A stretch of 64,000 nucleotides of DNA from Taxillus chinensis (lineage: Eukaryota > Streptophyta > Magnoliopsida > Santalales > Loranthaceae), in the NCBI GenBank assembly GCA_023512835.1, contig CM042088.1, positions 13,322,078 through 13,386,077 of the forward strand. The letters run 5' to 3'. This document shows positions 36,756 through 47,412 of the stretch, in pieces (position 1 is the first letter of the stretch; each line of letters starts with the position of its first letter). The notes under the pieces are model-generated. The model ran no database searches. It was given only the letters and a program-made list of their open reading frames with translations, and was not told the DNA's origin. The translations under genes and the position numbers were made by a program.

Positions 36756-38278
36756 CTATGCAGAAAAGTCAAGCATACCTAAACGGAAGAGTAGTTCAGA
36801 GAATCTTGCATCAGGTAGGGGCTTTGTAAAAATGTCGGCCATTTGATCGTCAGTAGCAACGTGTTCCAGTGAGATGTGACTTTTAAGAACATGATCACGT
36901 ATGAAGTGATACCGGACTTCAATGTGCTTCGTCTTAGGATGCATGACAGGATTGTTGCTGATAGCAATAGCGCTAGTGTTGTCGCAGTAGAGTGGAATAG
37001 ATGACATGTTGAAACCGTAGTCAGTAAGTTGACTTTGCATCCAGAGTAGCTGTGCGCAGCAACTCCCAGCAGCTATGTATTTCGCTTCAGCAGTAGAGGT
37101 TGATACAGAATTCTGCTTCTTACTGAACCATGAAATTAATCTATTTCCAAGGAACTGACATGTACCACTTGTGCTCTTCCTGTCGATGCGACATCCAGTG
37201 AAGTCGGCATCAGAGTATCTGGATAAGGTGAAGTTTGACTCCTTTGGGTACCAGAGTCCCAAATTCATCGTTCCCTTGAGATACCTTAATATCCATTTAA
37301 CATGAAGCATATGTGACTCCTTGGGATTCGCCTGGTATCGTGCACCAGATGCAAGTTGCAAACATAATGTCTGGGCAACTTCGTTGTAAGATCCGACAAG
37401 GATCCGATCATCCCTCTGTAGTTAGTCACATTTACTGATATGCCGTCAACATCCGGATCTAACTTGGCACTGATAGGCATGGGAGTTTTGACGGGAGATG
37501 AACCTTCCATACCAAACTTCTTAATAAGATCGCGAGTGTACTTAGCTTGGTTAATGAAGATTCCTTCCTTTAATTGTTTAACTTCTATTCCAAGGAAGTA
37601 GGACAGTTCTCCCATCATGCTCATCTCAAACTTGCCTGTCATCAACTTAGCAAACTCTTCACAAAGCTTCGGATTCGTTGATCCGAAAATGATATCATCC
37701 ACGTATATTTGTACGATCAGAGTATGTCCTTTCTCTTTTCGTAGAAATAGGGTGGTGTCTATCTTCCCCTTTTGGAAGTTGTAAGCAAGTAGGAATTCTG
37801 ACAGTGTGTCGTACCAGGCTCTTGGAGCTTGCTTCAAACCATATAAAGCTTTCCGAAGCTTGTAGACAAGATGTCCTGCTTTAGGTTCAATGAAGCCGGG
37901 AGGTTGTTCAACGTACACCTCCTCTTGAAGATCTCCATTCAGGAATGCGCTCTTGACGTCCATTTGATAAACTATGAAGTTTTCATATGAAGCATACGCC
38001 AGAAACATTCTGATTGCCTCAAGTCTTGCTACCGGAGGAAAGGTCTCATCATAATCTATTCCTTCTTCTTGACGATACCCTTTAGCTACCAGTCTGGCTT
38101 TGTTCCGGATTACTATTCCATCCGTATCAAGCTTGTTCCGGAACACCCATTTAACACCAATGACTTGCTGAGACTTAGGCCTTGGTACTAAGGTCCACAC
38201 ATTATTTCTCTTAAATTGATTCAGCTCTTCTTGCATGGCTTCTATCCAATTCGAATCCTGAAGAGCTTCATCTACCAC
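36756..38278 (-). pseudogene. Copia reverse transcriptase and RNase H
   Basis: The frame at 37286-38278 holds [57 protein letters not shown] and the catalytic [10 protein letters not shown], then YFLGIEV. RNase H follows in another frame (36756-37361): YSDADFTGCRIDRKSTSG, SSTAEAKYIA-type SVSTSTAEAKYIAAG, QLLWMQSQLTDYG and DIFTKPLPDARF at the end. One frameshift near 37330-37400 separates them. This is standard Ty1/copia gene order with SIRE-like sequence. The RT core appears undamaged; the polyprotein as a whole is broken. Confidence 0.95.
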
Positions 38279-38290
38279 CTTTGGTTCTAT

Positions 38291-40080
38291 TTAAGATAGA
38301 AAGCACGAGTAAAGACTCATGTTGGAGGTGGCTGCTCTTGTTCTTACACCAACAGTAGGATCATCAATCACTTGATCTGAGGGATGGTTTCGAGTCCATC
38401 TGTAATTCTGTGCATGTGTTGGGTGATCTTGAACCATTTGAAGCTCTTCCAGATTGGGTGGGTTAGTTGTATCCGCTGGTTGAGCTTCGTTCGGACTAGA
38501 TGTTTCCGTATTGAGAGGTACGGTTGAACTAGATGGTTCTTCAATACTGTTTCTTTCAGTGTTAACTGGTCCGGACGGACTTGAAGGTGCTCCGGAATTT
38601 TGGGTATCCGTAGGAGTATATCCGGAGCTAAGTGGCAGTCCGGAGTCAGAGTCATCCGTAGCATCATCCATATAATTTCGTTGTGCTTCGCTGATGCCAC
38701 GTGGTTGGTCAAGATGTGTAACAGGAACATTCATAAAATTTGAATAATTGATGTTTCTATTCATGACCTGCACATTAGAACTTGAAGAACCGACTTTTGA
38801 CCAATCAAGGTTAGTTTCATCAAAGGTCACATGGATAGATTCTTCAACTTTAAAAAGTTTTCTGTTGAAGACCCGATAAGCTTTGCTATGAAGTGAGTAC
38901 CCGACAAAGATCCCATCATCAGATTTTGGTTCAAATTTATTCCGGGGTTCTTTGCCGTTGTTCAGAATATAGCAAGTACACCCATAGGCTCTGAAATGTG
39001 AAATTGAAGGCTTTCGTCCTCTCCACATCTCATAGGGTGTTTTCATGGTAGATTTATTTATTAGAGTTCTGTTCTGAACATAGCAGGCAATGGACACAGC
39101 TTGACCCATAGGCGAGAGGAAGTGTTGCCCTGCTAACATAGATCCGCCGGCCTCGACTAAAGTGCGATTCTTGCGCTCAACTACCCCATTTTGTTGAGGA
39201 GTTCGGGCGCAGAGAAGTCATCTCGTATGCCCTGTTCAGAACAATATGATCTCATTTCGAAAAATCAAATTCTGTACCATGATCACTCCTGATGCACTTT
39301 ATGCTCAGTCCTTGTGATTTGCTTATCCAGTTGAAAAGATCTGCAAGATGCTCAAAAGTTTGATCCTTTGATTTTAGGAACATCACCCATGTGTATCTGG
39401 TGAAATCATCGATAACCACTAGGGTATATCTCCTCTGACTAGTGATGGAACAGATATAGGACCACATAAGTCCATATGAAGAAGTTGTAGAGGAGCAGTT
39501 ATAGAATTAACTGATTTGCTCTTAAAGCTATGTTTGGTCTGTTTGCCCAGTTGGCATTCTCGACAGAGAGAGTCTCTGGAGAACTTGAGTTTGGGTAGAT
39601 CAGTGACAAGATCAAGTGACGCTAATTTAGACAAAGTCTTAAAGTTTAAATGGGCGCATCGCTTGTGCCATAGCCAACTATCTCCATCTGATGCTTTAGT
39701 GAGGAAGCATACAGGGTCAGAAGAATTATTTCTTAAGACCACTGAATATATGTCCCCATCTCTTGATCCAGATAACTTAACATCTCCGGATAAGTTTTCT
39801 CTTACTGTACAGTTGTTGGACAAAAAGGAAACAGTGAATCCTTTGTCACATAAATTACTGACACTTAGCAAATTATGCTTTAAACCTTCGACTAGTGTAA
39901 CTCTAGAGATTGATACACAGCCGTTAGTTAAGGTGCCATACCCGACAGTCTTACCTTTGTTGTTGTCACCATATGAAACGGATGGACCTTGTTTATCATT
40001 AACTTCTACAAGCGAGTCCGATCACCCGTCATATGTCCGAAGCATCCACTATCAAGGATCCACTTGCTTTTATTGATCTT
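38291..40080 (-). pseudogene. Copia protease-integrase region
   Basis: The protease is marked by WILDSGCFGHMTGD near 40019-40075. The GAG-pre-integrase zinc finger region is at 39419-39871 (WLWHKRCAHLNF ... CRECQLGKQTKHSF), leading into MDLCGP with the first catalytic Asp. The second Asp is in CIRSDHGTEF (39252-39467). QQNGVVERKNRTLVEA with the catalytic Glu is readable around 39140-39200 but is frame-broken. The integrase C-terminal region is at 38291-39139 (TPYEMWRGRKPSISHFRAYG, GIFVGYS) with a long Ser/Thr/Asn linker. At least three frameshifts are present. Confidence 0.9.
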
Positions 40081-40502
40081 TAACTTCAAGTGATCCGGCA
40101 ATGCATTCCAGAGATGCTCCTGAAAGACAACGGTTTACACTTTTGGTGCCCAAACTTGTTTCGGGCGGTTAGAGAGAGCAACAATATTGTCAACATTTAC
40201 GGATTTGATTTTGCTAGGACTTTTAGCTCTCCAAGTTGACTTTAGCTTGTTAGTTTCAGCTACCTCTTTTATTTGGGTTTTCTTGGGAGAGATACTCTTT
40301 CGAGGTTTAGATTTTGTTTTGCTCGAAGAACCCTTTTTGTTTAACGATCTTTATTGATATGAAACTGATTACAAAGCCAGTTATCAGATAAACTCCAACA
40401 TTCATAGTGATAATGACCTATTTCCCTACAGATGGAACATACACTATAATGTGAAGTACAAACAGGGGATACAGGTCTCTTAGATTTTACAGACTTTCTA
40501 CT

Positions 40503-42488
40503 CTATTCCCTGTGGCCTAATCCATTGTGTTTGGGTGACGCGCTCTTGGCCCTAGATGCATCAGCCTTAGCCTTGTCTTTCTTTTTGGGTGCTACAGTTT
40601 TGGCTTTAACTGCAGCAGCCTTCCCTTCATCTTTAGTTACGGGTGCTACTGCTTCGGGAAGTGCAGTAACAGCCTCTACTCCACAGTCATAAACTATGGT
40701 GCCACCTGAAATGAAACCATCCAACGGTTTAGATGTACTAACAGGATATAAGTTGGTTAGTTTAGGAGTGAAATCCGGAGGACACTCAGTAGCTTGAGCT
40801 ATGGATGTTGATGACTCGGATCCTAGGCCAGGTTTGACTCGGATGTCGTCAGGATCAGTCCTAAAGGTAGAGGCTATTTCCCCGGATTTTAGCCACTTAC
40901 GATTTATTTCCTTTTCCTGTTCCAGTTCATTTTCGAGTCTTTTTACTATAACTTTTAGGCCTGAAAGATTGGTATTTAACAAATGATTTTCAGCTCTTAG
41001 ATCATGATACCAAGCTTCTTTTCCTCTGAAGTCAATGATGTCCTTTTCGAGTCTATTAATAGTAAATTCAAGACGTTTATTCTGACTTTCCATATCTTTG
41101 TACATTTGAGTAATTATTAGTCTCTCATTCTTTTCATGATCACATGCAGTAGTAAGAGATTCTAATTTACTCGGGAGTTCGAGATAGAAGGTACCTCGGT
41201 ATTTGCCATGAGGCGGACGTTCGGCTTAGTGGTTGGCTCATCATCCGAGGATTCCTCCTCTTCTTCCGAGCCACTCATGTATTTTGTCACAAGCGCCTTC
41301 CTCTTGCTCTTCTCGTTGTCCGAGGTGGAGCGGCGAGGAGTTACCTTGTCACTTTTCTCGGCTACTTTTGATTTGGACCCGCATTCCTTGGCCCAGTGAC
41401 CGGTTTTCCCACGGTTGAAGCATTCCTGGGAACCGGACTCCGGTCGCTCCTTCCTTTGGAACGATGATGATGAGCGTCTTCGAACCCTTTTTTGCTTTTC
41501 CATAGGAATCGCTCAAAGGATTTGACAAGAAGGGCTATCTCCTCCTCCTCGTCGAATCGAATTCTCGGACACGTCTCGTATCATCATTCCTCGGTATGTT
41601 TAGACATTGCGTAGCTTTAAGAGCTACCCCCTTTTCTTTCCGAGCTATTTTCTCATCCCTGTCGAGTACTTAAACCTGACTTCGTGAGTCCATGCTCTCC
41701 ATATAGTTCTTCAAGGGGAACATACCGCCAGTTCTTGTCGATTGCATCTGGAGTTGTTTGGAGTAGTAGCGATCCGGCAAGGAGCGAAAGAACTTGTCAT
41801 TGATCTGGGATTGAGAATAGTGCTCATTGACGGTCTTGACTTAAGAATGAGCTTGCCGAATCTTTGATAGATGCTTTCAAGTGATTCGCCCGATTTATGA
41901 TTAAAACTCTCAAAATTTCGTCCGAGAGTACGATCACATTCTGCATCTGGGCGACTCCCCTCATAAAGGATTGTCGGTTTGTCCCAAACGGCTTTTCTTT
42001 GTCGTGCAGCCCTGGACGTCCGGGAAAGCCTCGGAATCCAAAGACGATGTAACGTAAGCCGAGCCTTTTCACTAGCGCCGCTGCCAGGCTCTTTCATCGT
42101 TGGTGAGTTCAACATCTGTCTTTGGTCTCCTAACTCCATGTTCTCCGATAGTCATCGGAATTGGAATCTCCTGATGAAGACATGGCCACATAAGATGATC
42201 ATGGCATACCATAAACATCTTCATGCGAGCTTTCCACTGGGAGAAAAGCTCAGGTGTGAATTTGGGTGGTTTCGTTAAAATAAAACCAGAACTCCGTGGT
42301 TGAGAAGCAGCGGCAGCAGCAGGTTGAGGTGGGTCGATATTTTCACTGCTGCTTCGATTCGGGATGGGCTCCTGTGCACCTCCGGAGTTAAGGCGAGTGT
42401 TGAATAGCATACTGCTTTCTTCGGCCATTTCTGAGATTGAAAGAATGGGATCTCTACTTAGAACAAATAGAACTTGCTCTGATACCAC
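40503..42488 (-). pseudogene. Copia gag, broken
   Basis: The N-terminal part (42072-42488) contains SGFILTKPPKFTPELFSQWKARM. The middle (41711-42139) includes ARLTLHRLWIPRLSR and CDRTLGRNFESFNHKSGES. The nucleocapsid (41162-41503) reads CFNRGKTGHWAKEC, a CCHC knuckle whose second Cys is Arg. The C-terminal part (40503-41105) is a coiled coil with ENHLLNTNLSGLKVIVKRLE and a Lys/Ala-rich tail. The order is as in SIRE gag. Several frameshifts separate the pieces. Confidence 0.85.
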
Positions 42489-42489
42489 T
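42468..42489 (-). other. Primer-binding site of SIRE-like element
   Basis: On the minus strand, TGGTATCAGAGCAAG follows the 5' LTR after a short spacer, complementary to the 3' end of initiator tRNA-Met. Confidence 0.85.
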
Positions 42490-43732
42490 TGATGGTCCCT
42501 TGGAGCCTAGAGGGGGGGTGAATAGGCTCTTATCGAAACTCTTTCCCTTCTCTTAAGACACAAACAATTATCTAGTTAAGTGATAGAATCACTACGGAAG
42601 ATAACCAGATAGTGGAAGTATTTTGTTTTATTATCACAAGATAATTACAACAAAATAGAAGCAAAACTCTCTTACACTCTGTTTACAAATGAACTCACAC
42701 ACTAGCCAAATTCTATCTCCAAAGATGAAAAACGCTTGTGCATACACAGGATTAGTCTTTTGTTAACTAATGCAAATGCGCTCTCTTTTTCTTCTCTTTT
42801 TTTTTCAAATGTATAAGTATGAATATTTATACTAAACATTCCTAAGAGACAACCTTGGAACTTGTAGTTCCGGAATGCGTTCAGCACTAACTATCCCTCG
42901 GTAATCTCTCTGCCTTGACTGCTGCGGTTTGTGGAGCTCAAGATCTTGGGTTTGAAGTGTATAAGTGCGTTTGTGAGTTCCCAAATACAATTAAGGTTGT
43001 GTCCACATATCCGGATGATCCACGTGTAAGATTCTTCAGGTTCTCAATAAATTTGTCTTACATCAGGACGCCACGAGCTGATAACTTTAAATGCGGTTGA
43101 GTTGAAGCAGTATCTTCTTGGTCCGATGTAATTTCCCTTACTCCGTAGCTAATGAAGCTCGGAACCTTACTCCGTGTCAGTGATTTCTTACTCCGTATCT
43201 ATTTTGGTACTGGAATCCTTAGTCCATGTCAGCACTTCCTTACTCCGCATGTAAGTTCCTTACTCCGTATGTAAGTTCCTTACTCCGTATGTAAATTCCT
43301 TACTCCGTATGTAAGTTCCTTACTCCGTATGTAAGTTCCTTACTCCGGGCGAGTCTTAAAGGGTCGGATGACTTATTCCGTACTAGCGCTTCCTTACTCC
43401 GTATGAGTAAGTTGTCCGGATTCCTTACTCCGCATCTAATTTCCTTACTCCGCGTCTAATAAAGACTCGGGTCCTTATTCCGCATTTGTACTTAGTCCGC
43501 ATGAATGTCCCTTATTCCGTATGTATTGGTGACTTGGTTATTTACCAAGTGTTTGACGACACTCACTTTTGTCCGGATCAGGATTATGTATCCTGTCCTT
43601 AGCTTTGCTCTCACGAGTGTATCTCCTGGATTAATAACATATCTTTGCAACGATCAAATAAACACAAGAGATCTCAGATCAAATTACATAAGGCTTTATC
43701 AGCATTATCCAAATTCTGGGTTTGATCCAACA
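42490..43732 (-). mobile_element. 5' LTR of the SIRE-like element
   Basis: 1243 bp, same length as the partner at 30924-32166. TATAAATA on the minus strand at 42824-42831 is the likely core promoter. The 20-bp CCTTACTCCG repeat is at 43237-43346. Confidence 0.93.
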
Positions 43733-43860
43733 GAAGACATCATTATAAGAATCTTTTGGTCTGCACGCCAATTCATCTGAGCCCATCTACTAGGTCAAAA
43801 TCTAGAAAGTTCCCATTCAGAAGGCAAGACTGCGGTTAACTCAAAACACGGGTCCTTATA
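43733..43860 (-). mobile_element. 5' LTR of the minus-strand Tekay-like element (outer part)
   Basis: Continuation of 29099-30923 after the copia insertion; starts with the second copy of target duplication GAAGA. It ends CACGGGTCCTTATA, corresponding to the TGTAATGACCCG start of the related LTR on the other strand. Confidence 0.8.
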
Positions 43861-44590
43861 GAGCAAACCATGTTCATCGTGTATCCTTTGAATCCTCTAA
43901 AGTTATTACATTTTGTTGTTTGATTAATCCACTCAATGCGTCCCAAATCAACTAAACAACCAACCCAACCCTAAAAATCAACCCTTTTGATTTATAATCA
44001 AGCAAAATGTGCATTTAAAGATTATAAAGGATTCTAAGAGCTTGTGTATTCAATATTGAAAATAGTGGATTACGAGATAGCGTTGGAAGTTCCTCCCCGC
44101 CATGGAGTATGCCACATTGAACGAACCATGCTCATCATGTGTCGTTCGAATCCTTTATGGATATTACATATTATTGTTTGATTCTTCCAATCAATGCATC
44201 CAAAATCAACAAAATGACCAACCTAAGCCCAAGGATTCAAACCTTTTGATTTGTGATTAAAGCAAAAGGTGTGTTTATGCTCCTTAACATAGTTTTTGAC
44301 ATCGGGTAATCATTTTTTATAAAAGTGCATTAGACCTAGCATTGGAAGTAACTCGTCGTTGTGGAGTATGTCACATTGAGCGAATCATGCTCATCATGTG
44401 TCATTCGATTTTATTGATATTACATTTCATTGTTTGTTTATTCCACTCAATGCATCCCAAATCAACTAAAGAACCAACCGAAACATAGAAAATCATCCCT
44501 TTTTGATTTATAATTGATGCAAAATGTGCATTTAAGGATTATAAAGGATTCTAAGGCTTATAATGCAAATTAAGAGCATGTACATGCCCA
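43861..44590 (+). repeat. Satellite array, last block
   Basis: Three diverged monomers with the usual landmarks (CCATGTTCATCGTGTATCC, GCCACATTGA, GTAACTCGTCG). No retroelement tail is present. It ends near 44590, where sequence related to the copia extra ORF begins. Confidence 0.8.
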
Positions 44591-45204
44591 TCTGTATCAT
44601 ATGGGTCCAATTCCGCGTATGATGGGAGAAACGTGACTTACGGAGCCTGAGCAGATGAGGAGGGTGCTGCAGTGGAGGAGCTGGGATGGTCAGAAAGAGC
44701 TGGAGCAAGCACTGGACGGTCCAGAGAATCAGCTGCGTTTGGGAATCGGGAGGCCCAGGAGGAAGAGTAAGTGCAGGTCTTCGACTGGGAACATCGGTAG
44801 TATCCGGAGCAGTAGTGGAAGGGGATGGATCAGATGGGGCATTCTCCCCCCCTGTTTGGCGAGATCGGCGAGGAGGGCGAGAGGGACGACCCACAACCTG
44901 AGTCGGATCCCGGACGAAGTGGAGAGGCCCGAAAGAGATTGAGCAATAAGGTCCAACTTCCGATCCAATGAAAGAGAGGAGTTAGAGAGAGCAGAAAGGA
45001 TCTGGGTCCTGATTTCATCAACTTTATCAACAACAACCTGGGCCCGGGAGCGATTGTCCTCCGCAATATGATCTAGCCGAGCAGAGACCGCGGCTTGGGA
45101 CAGGATCGTGGCAAAGGAGGGATGCCCAAGGCCAGAGGCAGGAGCCTTTGAGGACTCCCCCACATGTAGAGGTGCGGGGAGTGCGCAAGGCGGAGGAGTC
45201 GGTA
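44591..45204 (-). pseudogene. Diverged copy of the copia extra ORF, part 1
   Basis: On the minus strand, 44729-45163 reads GHPSFATILSQAAVSARLDHIAED and LSNSSLSLDRKLDLIAQSL. It aligns with the heptad and Ser/Pro region at 33050-33530. The similarity stops before the Ulp1-like domain. It continues at 54315 after the gypsy insertion. Confidence 0.7.
45200..45204. repeat. Target duplication of the + strand Tekay-like element, left
   Basis: cggta here, cgata at 54315-54319: one mismatch. Confidence 0.7.
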
Positions 45205-45838
45205 TGTAATGACCCGTGTGTAACCCGTGTGTAAGGAGTTAACCACGAACACCTTGGATGTTGGTACACAAGTTTAAGGTAAGAGATGAGCCCAAGAGGG
45301 GACTTTTGAGAGGTGCATGTGTCAAGCGATAGCGTACATTTATGCCCTAGGAAGATGTTATGCGTTTACAGGCGGTTTTAGGCTGTTTTGGCTGATCTTG
45401 GAGCTCACTTTTGACCTAGTAGATGGCCTCAAACAATTGGCGTGCAAGAACAAAAGTTTCTTAGAATGAGGTCCTCTATCTACCACAGAAATTTCAGAGC
45501 ATTTGGAGCTGCACGTGAATTCACCCATTTCACGTGCAAGCATATTTTTGCTTCTCAGGCCTCTACAAGATGCAAGGAGACTTGGGGTAAAGTTTGGGTG
45601 CATTTGGAGCTGCACGCCAATTGGGGAATTGGCGTGCAAATTGGCGTGCAGGCATATTTTTGCATGGTTCCCTTGGTTTTGCCGTTCTAAGGAACTTTCT
45701 CCAAAGGACCATGTTGAAATTCTGAGTATTTTGGCCTATATGGGTACGGAAAGGTGGTAACTTGTGTGATCAAAACTACGTCGTTTTGATCCTGGGATTC
45801 ACTTAATCAAAACTACGTCGTTTTGATGTTGTGTTGTC

Positions 45839-45845
45839 TATATAA
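45839..45845 (+). promoter_or_regulatory. TATA box of 5' LTR
   Basis: TATATAA, about 25-30 bp before the telo-box-like GGTTTAGGGTTT that would lie at the start of R. The 3' LTR has CATATAA at the same place. Confidence 0.6.
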
Positions 45846-46110
45846 GAAAGAGGAGTCCCTCTGTTTTAGGTTTAGGGTTTGTTGCTTCACCAGCCGTCGC
45901 AGAGAGAGAGAGAGAGGGAAGGAGAGCTCCTGGTTGCTGCCGGGCGTCTTGCGTGGGTGGTCGGTGCTTCGTGGGTGGACGGCGTTCGGCTTGGGATCGG
46001 ACCGTTCTTTGTGTTGTTGCGTTTTCCTTGAGGTAGGGGTTCTGTTCTTCCTAAATCCTCCTCTGTCCTAGGGTCCTAGGGCAGAATATTATATTATTTA
46101 TATGTAAATT

Positions 46111-46134
46111 CATATAGGTGTGACCTCCTATATG
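46111..46134 (+). other. Conserved LTR hairpin
   Basis: 8-bp perfect stem CATATAGG / CCTATATG with an 8-base loop TGTGACCT. The same stem occurs at 53427-53450, and in reverse orientation at 4456-4479 and 30277-30300. Confidence 0.75.
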
Positions 46135-46411
46135 AATGTTGGCCTTCAGTGGCATGTTGGTGTGATTCTGTGGATTACATGCTATGTGTTCGATGAAATG
46201 CCTGTGTGAATATAGCTGTATGTATATGCCCATTACATGTTTGGTAATATGCCTGTGTGGCTGGATTTGTGGTTTAGTGTATGTATGTATGCTGTGTGTT
46301 TGCTCTATTTTCCTGAATGGTTGGGTTTGTGCGCTTGTGAATGGGTGCACACCAAGTGTTTGGTGGTATGCTTGAGTGACCATGTGTGTTGTGTGCTTGA
46401 CCGTGGTATCC

Positions 46412-46513
46412 GGCCTGAAGAGGCGGTTAAAGAACTTTGCCTGAGAGGCGGTTAAATCACTTGGCCTGAAGAGGCGGTTAAATAACTTGGCCTGAAGAGG
46501 CGGTTAAATCACT
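46412..46513 (+). repeat. About 28-bp tandem repeat in LTR
   Basis: Four units of GGCCTGAAGAGGCGGTTAAA plus a variable spacer; the second unit is 4 bp shorter. Also at about 53729-53830 in the 3' LTR. Confidence 0.85.
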
Positions 46514-46999
46514 TGTGTTTTGTGTGGTGGATAATTGTGACGACTGATGTGGTTTGTTATTGTTTGTTGAGATTGTTATAACACGTCACTGCACCTGTGC
46601 ACATGCATGTAGCCGCTAGGAGCATGGGAAGGGTTGGGGAGACTTGATCCCTCCGAGCCGTGGTTGCTCACCCCTCCTCTTGTGTTTGCTTGTTTTCAGG
46701 GGACTTACAGGCGTTAGGTGGATACACCAAGGTGGAAGACCTTATCCATTTTACTCTTCCATTTATGTTGTTTTCTTTTATGGGAACTGATGTAACCCCA
46801 GTGGGGATGGGATTGGAAAGAATTCTGTTGTAATAAACTGGTTTGGAATATTTTTATGAATATTACTTTCTTGAATGTGTTGTGGATGTTTGAAAATGTA
46901 AAATTCTTGGTTTGTATCCTAACCCCTTCGCCCTCCGTGTGGGTAAAAGGGGAGTCACGTGCCGGTTTCCTCGGGTTGGAAATCCGGGGCGTGACAATA

Positions 47000-47015
47000 T
47001 GGTATCAGAGCATGG
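47000..47015 (+). other. Primer-binding site, + strand Tekay-like element
   Basis: TGGTATCAGAGCATGG, three bases after the 5' LTR; complementary to initiator tRNA-Met. Confidence 0.9.
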
Positions 47016-47412
47016 TCTAGTTGGCCTAGGGTAGTGGGCGGACTTGGTTATCTTGAGTCCTTTGGAGGAGCCTGGGGGGACATGCCTGATCAACATGGTC
47101 CTCTTTGAGCCTCCAAGGTGTACTTAGGGTAGTCCGGTCTTGTGATAGGATTTGCATGCATTGGCATTAGGGCACTAGTTGCATTTCTTGTGAATGTATG
47201 CTAAACTGTGGATAAGATCACATGATTAAGTGAAATGTGCAACTCTGATTTGTTTGGCAAGGTGTACTGGACTGTGAACTGTGAAATGTGATTGGTGCAA
47301 TGTATGTGTGTAATGTCATGTGTTAGTGAAATTGATAATGGGGTAGAGGTAGTCAACTTGTTAGTAGTCAAACGCGTCCTGACATTTGTGCATCTTACTT
47401 CATGTAGTAAGA
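47016..47412 (+). other. Leader of the + strand Tekay-like element
   Basis: About 400 bp of non-coding sequence between primer-binding site and gag. Nothing further is recognised. Confidence 0.6.

Larger units (their letters stand above)
30924..43732 (-). mobile_element. SIRE/Maximus-like Ty1/copia retrotransposon with extra ORF region
   Basis: A 12,809-bp element inserted in the LTR of the gypsy element, with a perfect 5-bp target duplication GAAGA (30919-30923 and 43733-43737). Two LTRs of exactly 1243 bp (42490-43732 5', 30924-32166 3') start TGATGGTCCC in plus orientation and end GATCCAACA. Coding order on the minus strand is gag, protease, integrase, RT, RNase H (copia order), then about 1.4 kb of non-coding DNA and a long extra ORF region before the 3' LTR. 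Many frameshifts make it non-autonomous. Confidence 0.95.
26587..43860 (-). mobile_element. Tekay-like Ty3/gypsy element, 3'-truncated, split by a copia insertion
   Basis: A minus-strand element: 5' LTR (43860 back to 29099, interrupted by 30924-43732), primer-binding site, leader, and a gag-protease frame ending in the first part of RT at 26587. The 3' part of pol and the 3' LTR are gone. Left and right satellite flanks come from different points of the satellite unit, so a deletion removed element and satellite together. Gag, protease and LTR match the 45205-54314 family at the protein and motif level but are clearly diverged. Confidence 0.88.
45205..46996 (+). mobile_element. 5' LTR of the + strand Tekay-like element
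   Basis: TGTAATGACC...GGGGCGTGACA. It contains the U3 block shared with Athila (about 45350-45800), two ACGT palindromes (about 45768-45827), a TATA box (45839-45845), a telo-box-like GGTTTAGGGTTT (45868-45880), a (GA)n run (45900-45916), a CATATAGG/CCTATATG hairpin (46111-46134) and four repeats of GGCCTGAAGAGGCGGTTAAA (46412-46513). Confidence 0.95.

Noticed and set aside
46412..46513. CRISPR-like direct repeats
   Set aside because: Short, tightly spaced LTR minisatellite in a plant retrotransposon; no unique spacers and no cas genes.
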